Source: Coemansia sp. RSA 1804
Lineage: Eukaryota; Kickxellomycota; Kickxellomycetes; Kickxellales; Kickxellaceae
Assembly: GCA_027578815.1 (NCBI GenBank)
Contig: JANBTH010000259.1
Span: forward strand, 1-23,252
Reading direction: 5' to 3'
Length of the DNA stretch: 23,252 bases
The notes below the pieces were generated by a model. The model was not told where the DNA came from. It searched no databases and saw only the letters and a list, made by a program, of their open reading frames with translations. Below, piece after piece: positions 16,700 through 23,252 of the stretch. The number at the start of each line of letters is the position of its first letter. The stretch's first letter is position 1. The translations under genes and the position numbers were made by a program.

Positions 16700-16862
16700 A
16701 ACAGCATTGAAAAATTGAATAATCTATAGTTTAAAAATTATACTTTCTAAATGACCAAATATTTAAACGTTTAAACTAGTATATAAAACATATTTTGCAG
16801 AAGCTCAGCACGCTCATAAGACTAAAAATTAAACTAACATTGTTGCTATCTTTTTTCACAAA

Positions 16863-17141
16863 ATGAGTATTCCTCGGTATGAAGCAACAGTAAAATATAC
16901 AGACTCGGATGATGAAGAAAGAACTAAAAAATTTATGGTTAATGCAGCCAACAAAAAAAAAGCAAAAACAGAAGCACAAAAGGCAATGAAGAAAATGTTT
17001 CAAGTATCACGCAAATGCAGCAAATTAGAAGCGCAAAATATATTAGAAGGCTACAATCCAACATATGGGTTTGAGAGAGAAAGAGAAACCTGTTCAAACT
17101 GCCGTCTTGGTAGACCCAAAAGATGCTTTATGCACAAATAA
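16863..17141 (+). CDS. Small basic protein with C-terminal Cys/His cluster (92 aa), member B
   Basis: This is a 92-residue protein (ACAAAATG start). Residues 1-72 follow the family plan: RYEATVKYTDSDDEERTKKF with strand MVNAA, a Lys/Ala helix (KKKAKTEAQKAMKKM), RKCSKLEAQNIL, and GYNPTYGF. Unlike its relatives it continues with a tail holding CSNC, seven residues and C-F-M-H. That C-x2-C-x7-C-x2-H pattern matches C-x2-C-x7-C-x-H in the Cys-rich proteins at 525-710 and 1738-1950. It therefore joins the two small families of the window in one protein. Zinc binding by the tail is likely but inferred. No signal peptide or membrane segment. No known family recognised. AT-rich codons. Confidence 0.62.
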   Translation: MSIPRYEATVKYTDSDDEERTKKFMVNAANKKKAKTEAQKAMKKMFQVSRKCSKLEAQNILEGYNPTYGFERERETCSNCRLGRPKRCFMHK

Positions 17142-17920
17142 TTTTGAAAATAGTTTGTGTGAATAGGTTTACATCTTTAGAAGGACAAATAATATTAAAC
17201 CTTTTAATTAAAGCAATAAAATCTATTGATTGTCTACTTAATTTTTGTTATAATTGTTTGCTGCAAAGCTTTCTCAGCTTGTGGTAAAACCAGATAAACC
17301 ACAACATCTAAAAAGATTGCAGTAAAAAATGAAACCTAATTTTTCGGCAAATGTAAACCACCCAGTTAAAGCACTTGTAGGCTTCAAGTTTAATTTATGG
17401 TAATTGGCAGGTCAGTTCAAGATTTTAATATTTTAAATTACTAAAAACTTAAAAAGTGTGACAATTACATTTGGTTTACATCAAATATTTTTTTCTAGCT
17501 TTTTCATTAGCTAGTGTTTTCTAGTAGATTTTTTAAGCTATTAAATTATTTGGGGCTGTGAACTTCAACTCGGTTTTATTATTTCAAAAATTAATAAAGT
17601 GTCAGAATACAGAAATCACAATCATATTACTTTTCAAAAGCATTAATTATTAGCATCCGATTGTGACATATGTTCAGATATCTTTTTAATATTATATCCA
17701 CTTTCATATTACATGGTTAAAACAGTTTACAAATTAGATAATAGTGTGATGCTATTAATTAGAAAAAAGAAACCACAAGATGATTCTTGAATGCAAGAAA
17801 ATAATGTGCATATGGATATAATGCAAGTGGTATTCTTATTAAAAAAACCAGAACTCGAACAAACCAAGTGCTTAAAAAAGCTAATAATTTACAACGCTTT
17901 GCAAAAATATATTATTCTCA
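17142..17920. other. AT-rich spacer in island 2
   Basis: About 780 bp with stops in all frames and no family piece that I could align. Nothing supportable seen. Confidence 0.4.
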
Positions 17921-17938
17921 TTATAAAATCTCGCCTAC
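17921..17938 (+). promoter_or_regulatory. TATA + CCTAC element, gene at 18034
   Basis: TTATAAAAT at 17921 is followed 12 bp later by GCCTACACC and then AAAAAATGAACAATT. Same order as 15117 and 16680. Distance to the ATG is 113 bp. Confidence 0.5.
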
Positions 17939-18033
17939 ACCGGTGCAACAAAAAATGAACAATTTATTCAACTGATTTGAAAGCATCATTTAAACATAGA
18001 TATTTTGTATTTTCCTATTTTATTGTTGCAATA

Positions 18034-18257
18034 ATGACCGACAGAAAATATGAAGTAACGATAAATTACAAGCACCCAGACGAACGTAGAAAAAGAAGTG
18101 TCTCTTTTAGAATAACCGCTTGGGATAGCTATGCAGCAGCAGATAAAGCAATTGCTAAATTAATACGTCAAATAATGACAAAAATGAGTGTAGCAAATAT
18201 GATGCAACAAGAATACTAGAGTTATACAAGGCATCTTATTCCTATGAAAGAATTTAA
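18034..18257 (+). pseudogene. Small basic protein, member C, interrupted by a one-base frameshift
   Basis: The start is at 18034 (MTDRKYEVTINYKHPDERR), as in the relatives, not at the in-frame upstream ATG at 17977. The frame follows the family up to AIAKLIRQIMTK, then diverges and stops at 18219. In the next frame the expected continuation is intact: ECSKYDATRILELYKASYSY and E-R-I, stop at 18255-18257. The switch falls at an A run (18180-18184): member A has nine bases between its ACAAAA and TGT, this gene one fewer. Either the copy has recently lost a base or the run was miscalled in sequencing. The truncated product would be 61 residues. The conserved downstream frame argues for a very recent event or an artefact. 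Confidence 0.6.
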
Positions 18258-18729
18258 TAATTATTTACTTTTTACTCTAGTATATTACTTTTGCACTATT
18301 TCTTTGCAACAAGCGAGTGGCTAAATGTGTATGGCGTGCTTAAAGTTGTTTGACCAATAAAATGAATATTAGCAATTTCAGAGTAGCACATTGAAATGTA
18401 TGCAGGAACAGTGTACAATTAAATGGATATTAAACATGTAACACTGTTGAAAATAACCAAATGACCAATTCATGCAATCACGCGGAAGATATACACTGTC
18501 TATTCCAGAGCACACATGTAAATAAAATCAGTTTATCCATACCTACTAGTTGGCTGTTATACAGTTAGTATAAAGAAAAAAATTGGTGTTTGTTTCTGAA
18601 AATATCTTTATATGCACAATGATTTTGACAAGATACATGGAAATGGAAACTAAATCAACAGTACAGATGCAGAATGGTTGACAATGTTCTTCGTTGATAA
18701 ATAATTATGCATTTGTCTTTTTTACTCAA
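18258..18729. other. AT-rich spacer in island 2
   Basis: No gene supported. A short ATG frame near 18361 stops after about ten codons. Confidence 0.4.
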
Positions 18730-18738
18730 TATATAAAG
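18730..18738 (+). promoter_or_regulatory. TATA box, gene at 18822
   Basis: TATATAAAG is followed by AATTTGCAATGCCATACATT. It lacks the CCTAC word of the other three but shares TTTGC...GCCATACA with the promoter of the minus-strand gene at 2740-2919. It lies 92 bp before the ATG. Confidence 0.45.
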
Positions 18739-18821
18739 AGAATTTGCAATGCCATACATTATTGAAGACGCCATATAGTTCAATTGTTTTTGTTATTATG
18801 TTAAAAAAATAAAGATACAAA

Positions 18822-19055
18822 ATGGTCCGATATATAGCAAAAGTAAAATACAAAGGCTTGAAAATAAAGCAAAGGACCAATGTGTTTGAAGTTGAAGCAA
18901 CTGATGAAACCGAAGCAAAGAAAAAAGCAAAGGAAATAATGATAGGATATATTCAAACGACCTGGCATTGCACCTACATGGAAGCATATAGTAAATTAAT
19001 GAAGAGCAATCCAAAATATAGGTTTATAGAAGTAGATTGGATTCATATACTTTAA
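18822..19055 (+). CDS. Small basic protein (77 aa), island 2 family member D
   Basis: This 77-residue protein has an ATG in the context ACAAAATGG. It has the family layout: MVRYIAKVKYKG, a strand FEVEA, a Lys/Ala/Glu helix (TEAKKKAKEIMIGYI), a Cys (H-C-T), MEAYSKLM and SNPKYRF. The C-terminal end (IEVDWIHIL) is its own. It is the most diverged of the four but keeps the spacing from helix to Cys to N-P-x-Y. Function unknown. It is the last member before GC-rich sequence resumes at NMT1. Confidence 0.6.
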   Translation: MVRYIAKVKYKGLKIKQRTNVFEVEATDETEAKKKAKEIMIGYIQTTWHCTYMEAYSKLMKSNPKYRFIEVDWIHIL

Positions 19056-19470
19056 TCTTATCAACAACCAACTAATATTTATCTAGCTACCCTAAATTTA
19101 ATACATGTAGCTAAGCATATTTGAATATTAGACAAAGTACTATTGGCATTCGCATATTTTGAGGTATGAAGACAGCTTTAAGCGAGGGCACCATGATCAG
19201 ATCATCATGTATTTGATGTGATTGCGATGATCCGTCCTTACAGAATCAGACGAAAACAGAACGTCATGCCAAACTCTCAGGGATCTGAGCCAGCAAAAAC
19301 AAAGACGAAAGAGAGGCGGAACTGAAAGAATAGCTTTTTACCTTTCCTCTTATCCCAAGCTAATGCATTGGAATTACCAACACTTTTATTTCTCCAAATT
19401 CTTATTCTTCAATCTGATTGAGGGGTTTGCGCATCTTAATCATAGCCGCAAATAGAGAGAAGCGAAGGCA
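19056..19470. other. Island 2 to NMT1 transition
   Basis: The first half is AT-rich. From about 19190 the composition changes and a leader-like region with CTTTCCTCTTATCCC leads to NMT1. TGATCAGATCATCATG near 19194 is a small inverted-repeat-like word. No gene. Confidence 0.4.
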
Positions 19471-20958
19471 ATGACAGACGGAAAGGACGATGGCAGCAGT
19501 GGCGATAAGCCAGCAGCACTGGCGGACTTTGACGCAGAGAAGCTGCGGGAGCTTATCCAGAGACTGGGGGCACAGGTGATTGACGATGCGCCGGCAAGCA
19601 AGCTCCAGCGCGAGACGGAGGCAGAAAAGACGGCGGTGCACGAGTTCTGGCACACGCAGCCGGTGCCCAAATCCAGCGAAGTAGTCAAGCAGGACGCGCC
19701 GCTGCATCCGCCGCTTCCTGCAGAGAAGATCCCGCAGGAGCCGTATGCGCTGCCCGAGGGGATGGCGTGGTGCACGGTTGATATTGAGGACGACGCGCAG
19801 TTGCGAGAGCTGCACGATTTGCTTCTGAACAACTATGTTGAGGACACTGATGCGATGTTCCGATTCAACTACCCGTTTGAGCTGCTCCGCTGGGTGACGA
19901 TGCCGCCGGGGTTCAATAAGTCGTGGCATGTGGGGGTGCGCAACTCGGAGTCGGGAGAGCTGGTTGGGTTTATCAGCGGCGTGCCTGTCGATATTATGGT
20001 GCGCGACCGGACGATGCCCATGGCCGAGATCAATCTCCTCTGTCTGAGCAAGAAGCTGCGCAGTCAGCGTCTGGCGCCATTGCTCATCAAGGAGGTGACG
20101 AGACGGGTTCACCTTGTTGGCATCTTCCAGGCAATCTACACGTCCGGACGGCTGCTGCCCAAGCCTGTGGCCACTTGCAGATACTTCCACCGGTCGCTGC
20201 AGCCAAGAAAGCTCATTGACATTGGGTTCTCTGGCCCTGTTGAGGGTCCGCAGCTGGCAAGGCTGGTGGCGGCCATGCGCTTGCCTCAGACAACCACTAC
20301 CAAGGGACTGCGTCTGATGCGCAAGGGCGATGTTTCGCAGGTTCGCAAGCTGCTCAACCGCTTCCTCAAGACGCGCTACGAGGTCGTTCCCTCCTACACG
20401 TCGGATGCGCAGGTTGCGCATTGGCTTCTTCCGCGCGAGAATGTCCTGTGGTCGTACGTTGTTGACGATGAAGCGCATCCGGGCAGGATCACCGACTTTT
20501 TCTCCTTCTTCTCGCTTCCCAGCCAGGCGCTGAAGCCCGGACAGGCCAAGAAGCCGGCGGCCAAGAACAAGAAGCCTGCTGGTGGCTCGCAGAAGAAACC
20601 CGGAAGCGATACCCTTAACGCCGCCTACGCCTACTACTATGCCACCAACGCCGGCAACGATGTGGAGCTGACGGCGGAGGAGAAGGATGGCTGCGATGGC
20701 GCGAAGAAGGAAAAGGCGCTGCTGAGGGAGAAGCAGAACGAGGCTGTCAAGACCAGACTGGTTGCGCTCTTTGGAGACGCGCTTGTGCTAGCAAAGAACT
20801 CGGGCTTCGATGTCTTCAACTGTCTGGACATGATGGACAATGCTATGTTTGTCAACGAGCTAAAGTTCGGCAGAGGCGACGGGTTCTTGCGCTACTACTT
20901 TTATAACTACATGGCTCGCGATACCGCCTCTGCCAAAATCGGCTTTGTCATGCTCTAG
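19471..20958 (+). CDS. NMT1: Glycylpeptide N-tetradecanoyltransferase (N-myristoyltransferase)
   Basis: NMT transfers myristate from myristoyl-CoA to the N-terminal glycine of proteins such as Arf GTPases; it acts in the cytosol and at the ribosome and is essential in many fungi. The protein has 495 residues from the ATG at 19471. Family landmarks are HEFWHTQPVPK, EPYALPEGMAWCTVDI, FRFNYPFELLRWVTMPPGF, then EINLLCLSKKLRSQRLAPLL at about 186-205 (acyl-CoA-binding loop), and IYTSGRLLPKPVATCRYFHR. The end, FNCLDMMDN and LKFGRGDGFLRYYFYNY, finishes in a C-terminal Leu, whose carboxylate serves as catalytic base in this family. A Lys/Pro/Gly/Ala-rich insert (about 355-380) is present in the C-terminal half. 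Single exon. Confidence 0.96.
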   Translation: MTDGKDDGSSGDKPAALADFDAEKLRELIQRLGAQVIDDAPASKLQRETEAEKTAVHEFWHTQPVPKSSEVVKQDAPLHPPLPAEKIPQEPYALPEGMAWCTVDIEDDAQLRELHDLLLNNYVEDTDAMFRFNYPFELLRWVTMPPGFNKSWHVGVRNSESGELVGFISGVPVDIMVRDRTMPMAEINLLCLSKKLRSQRLAPLLIKEVTRRVHLVGIFQAIYTSGRLLPKPVATCRYFHRSLQPRKLIDIGFSGPVEGPQLARLVAAMRLPQTTTTKGLRLMRKGDVSQVRKLLNRFLKTRYEVVPSYTSDAQVAHWLLPRENVLWSYVVDDEAHPGRITDFFSFFSLPSQALKPGQAKKPAAKNKKPAGGSQKKPGSDTLNAAYAYYYATNAGNDVELTAEEKDGCDGAKKEKALLREKQNEAVKTRLVALFGDALVLAKNSGFDVFNCLDMMDNAMFVNELKFGRGDGFLRYYFYNYMARDTASAKIGFVML

Positions 20959-21422
20959 AGGCTTTCAATGCTAGCAAAGTGGAGGGCTATATCTCTTGTT
21001 CTGTTTTTCTTTTGAATCAAGTCTGTTATTTGGAACCATTTCCCGTTTACTCTACGCGTGGCGGAGTTAAAGAAAGGAAAATGATAAAATGCGTTTGGTT
21101 TTTGTTATATCTCGGGTTGCTTTCAAAGCTTTCTCTCTTTCTCCTTTTAACTTTTCTCCACGCACAAAAACCACTCTTTGTACACTGTAATTTTGTCTAT
21201 ATACTTTCGACTCTGATTGGGCACATAACAAATGGAATTCAATCGCTTTAGGTACGACGCTTGTACATTCTCTCGTTTTCAGCGGGACCATTTTGCCATG
21301 CACAGCTACTGACCAAAGCCAGTCAGGATTTTTAAGAGGAGAAGACAACCCCTACGAATTCCACACTAAAAGCGAATCGTTCCAACCATCCTTTCTCTAT
21401 CTCTTTCTGTTATAGGTCGTCC
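20959..21422. other. NMT1-voltage-sensor gene intergenic region
   Basis: No gene. Just before the next start codon there is an acceptor-like TTTCTGTTATAG ending 21416, after a pyrimidine tract. A possible donor (AG|GTACGA) is near 21252. A 5' UTR intron or a tiny upstream coding exon of the following gene is therefore possible. Confidence 0.4.
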
Positions 21423-22196
21423 ATGCCGTTCGGAGGACTGTCTCGGCAGGAGATCCTGCGAGGAGCAGCCAACAGACTGCTGTACTCCAAGTTCTACACA
21501 TACTACTACATCGGGATGTCAGCCTTGGGTCTTGTCTCGCTGATAACAGCGTTTATCGAAGCGTGTCCCTCGCTGTTCTTCATAGTAATCGAGTCAACGC
21601 TATGCTTGTGCATGATTCTGGAGATAATAACACGCGCGGTGGCCACGCAGTGGGGGTTTCTAACATCGTGGTGGAATTACTTTGACATCGTTATCGTGTT
21701 GTTTTGCGGAGTGACGTTGATTCTACTGTCCGGCGGGTGTTCGGCGGGATCGAATTCGGAGGAGCTTGTTAATACCATCCTGCTGGTTGTGCGTAATGCT
21801 GCTCAGTGCTTCAGGCTGTTTGCTACGGTTAGGAAGAATAGGCGGCAGATGGATGCTCGTGACCTTAATGTTGACATCGATGGGAGGTCGGGGTTCCTTG
21901 ATATTATCCATGACATTGATGGTTTGGCCATTGACACGGACCCCGAGTACCACAATATCTCTGCTGGTGCCACTATTGGGGTTGGTTCTGGTGGTGGTGG
22001 TGGTGAGAGCTATGACTTTAGGCTGTCTATTGACTCGTTCAGCGACAATGACAATGACGGCGTGTCACCACCGCCATCGGATCCACAGGCACAGACACAC
22101 AGATCCAACAGTCGGTCCTCAGCCACATCCACACGGTCCGCTACTGAACGGATCACTGGCAGAAAGAAAAACAATGGCGTGAACCAGTCCAATTAA
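21423..22196 (+). CDS. Voltage-sensor-like four-helix membrane protein (ion transport domain, no pore)
   Basis: This is a 257-residue protein. Four membrane segments are seen: S1 about 27-47, S2 about 51-70 with E57, E67 and R71, S3 about 84-103 beginning WWNYFDIVI (D88), and S4 about 115-135 with R124, R131 and R137 followed by KNRR. The acidic S2/S3 residues with a spaced-Arg S4 match a voltage-sensor domain. No S5-P-S6 pore follows; instead about 115 residues of Asp/Ser/Gly-rich tail predicted disordered, ending basic (RKKNN). It resembles in outline stand-alone sensors such as proton channels or sensor-coupled proteins, but the S4 Arg spacing (7, 6, then 3) is irregular, so gating is unproven. 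The start at 21423 may not be the true N terminus if the upstream acceptor is used. It converges with GPI10, 48 bp apart. Confidence 0.7.
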   Translation: MPFGGLSRQEILRGAANRLLYSKFYTYYYIGMSALGLVSLITAFIEACPSLFFIVIESTLCLCMILEIITRAVATQWGFLTSWWNYFDIVIVLFCGVTLILLSGGCSAGSNSEELVNTILLVVRNAAQCFRLFATVRKNRRQMDARDLNVDIDGRSGFLDIIHDIDGLAIDTDPEYHNISAGATIGVGSGGGGGESYDFRLSIDSFSDNDNDGVSPPPSDPQAQTHRSNSRSSATSTRSATERITGRKKNNGVNQSN

Positions 22197-22244
22197 ACAA
22201 ATATCCATCGTATTATGTTAATAACAAGAAAACATACTCTCCGT

Positions 22245-23252
22245 TCATGCCAACTGTTTGCGAAAGACAACAACATCGCCTCTACGCCGCGAATCTGGAT
22301 TGAAGTGAGAGTTAAAGAACCGCGCAGTCTCCACATACCCAAGGTCATTCAGCTCGTCGCGGATCCTGCTGACCATGGATCCGTAGAGAACCAAATGGCT
22401 GGGCTGCTCATGCTGTGTTCGCTCTGTATGCTGGAGAGGAAGGGTGGAGAATATGTCGCGGATGAATTCGGCCGAGTTCTGCTCAAAATCGTTTGCTTCC
22501 CAGTAATGCGAGTCCATGGCGGATCTCTCAAGTGGCGGTTCGCAGGAGAGGAACCACATTGGGATGTTGCGGTGTAGATGGCTGTAGAACGGAGTCGAGT
22601 GGCAGGGCATGAGGAAGCCCACGCTGGTTACGCTGTTGCTCTTACCACTGGTGGAGTTGCGGCGAAGGTATTTGAACACGTCAACCACGCCCCGTTGGTG
22701 CACAAGGTCGACGTACAGTATAGCTGGGATGTTTGTAACGAACAGATAGATCAGAACTGCGCGCACGGACAGTCTCTTACTCGCTGGCGGGGGATTCCTC
22801 CTGTACTTGCTGTTGTCATTGACATGCTTCGAAGCAGGATGTGAAGGCGCTGGATACGAAGCGACGTTATCCGCTGTTACTGACATCGGCAGGTGGCCGG
22901 CCAGCGTGTCGATGGAGACACCAGCGTACATAAAGCCAATCGGCAGCAGCGGGTAGATAAAGCGGTACTCCATGTGGCTAACCAGCGAAAACAGCACCAG
23001 CACAGCAGCAGCCAGAAGCGCAGGCTCTGTGGACACGCGTCGGGTGGAAAATGCAATGTAAACGCCGTGGATAACAAAAGGAAGCATTGACGTGAATAGC
23101 ACAGGAGCGCTGGCGTAGAAGTGGTAGAGGACATGGGACTCGCCAAACCAGGTAGCCAGATCCTGCTGGACATTGAAGCGGTAGAACTGGTATGGAGGAA
23201 ACACCCACCGCTTGTACCCAAGACGGTCGACGACGAGCATTGTCGGGAATGC
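22245..23252 (-). CDS. GPI10: Gpi10/PIG-B GPI alpha-1,2-mannosyltransferase, partial
   Basis: This GT22-family ER membrane enzyme adds the third mannose to the GPI-anchor precursor. Only the C-terminal part is in the window; the frame is open to the right edge (A-F-P-T precedes the first Met at 23240), so that Met is not the start. Visible features are DRLGYKRWVFPPYQFYRFNV, several membrane helices (VLFTSMLPFVIHGVYIAF, LLAAAVLVLFSLV, VLIYLFVTNIPAILYV), the luminal HMEYRFIYPLLP motif (usual form H-K-E-F-R-F), and the family signature MPCHSTPFYSHLH. The C terminus is soluble (LVLYGSMVSRI) and ends FRKQLA. The stop at 22245-22247 lies 48 bp from the stop of the facing gene, so 3' ends probably overlap. 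Confidence 0.92.
   Translation of the reverse strand, partial: AFPTMLVVDRLGYKRWVFPPYQFYRFNVQQDLATWFGESHVLYHFYASAPVLFTSMLPFVIHGVYIAFSTRRVSTEPALLAAAVLVLFSLVSHMEYRFIYPLLPIGFMYAGVSIDTLAGHLPMSVTADNVASYPAPSHPASKHVNDNSKYRRNPPPASKRLSVRAVLIYLFVTNIPAILYVDLVHQRGVVDVFKYLRRNSTSGKSNSVTSVGFLMPCHSTPFYSHLHRNIPMWFLSCEPPLERSAMDSHYWEANDFEQNSAEFIRDIFSTLPLQHTERTQHEQPSHLVLYGSMVSRIRDELNDLGYVETARFFNSHFNPDSRRRGDVVVFRKQLA

Noticed and set aside
19402..20478. 358-residue open frame antisense to NMT1
   Set aside because: Same cause: GC-rich wobble positions keep the antisense frame open. Composition is Arg/His/Gln-rich without motifs.
1..23252. CRISPR arrays, tRNA or rRNA genes, transposase or reverse-transcriptase genes
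   Set aside because: Looked for on both strands; no regularly spaced repeats, tRNA-like box pairs or transposon-type catalytic motifs were seen.

Overview
The window reads as nuclear DNA of a fungus. Six housekeeping proteins are recognisable: a DNAJC8-type J-protein, VPS41, a Ubp6/USP14 deubiquitinase, V-ATPase subunit D, N-myristoyltransferase and Gpi10/PIG-B. The genes are compact and almost intron-free, with pyrimidine-rich leaders and an A or G at -3 of the start codons. An early-diverging fungus such as Kickxellomycotina (Coemansia relatives) would fit the F-box-like gene and the intron-poor style, but that placement is a guess; no rRNA or other marker is present.

The sequence is split into two compartments. 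The GC-rich compartment (about 4.76-9.03, 12.06-14.88 and 19.47-23.25 kb) holds the conserved genes: DNAJC8, VPS41, UBP6/USP14, VMA8, NMT1, a voltage-sensor-like membrane protein, and on the minus strand GPI10 running off the right edge. All but GPI10 are on the plus strand. They serve splicing/chaperone, vacuole tethering, proteasome, vacuolar acidification, protein lipidation and GPI-anchor functions, with no sign of operon-like coordination.

The AT-rich compartment holds everything unusual. Island 1 (about 0.5-4 kb) has four very small ATG-started genes on the minus strand: two Cys-rich proteins and two short helical proteins. Island 2 (about 15.1-19.06 kb) has four small basic proteins in tandem on the plus strand, one of them broken by a single-base frameshift. 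By eye the islands belong together. The helical proteins of island 1 match the C-terminal half of the island 2 proteins. One island 2 protein also carries at its C terminus the Cys/His signature of the island 1 Cys-rich pair. Several of these genes are preceded by a TATA box with similar flanks, and decayed copies lie between them. I do not recognise the family; it is the best candidate in the window for something undescribed.

A third AT-rich patch (9.03-11.8 kb) holds an F-box-like gene flanked on both sides by antisense remnants of one unrecognised protein-coding gene.
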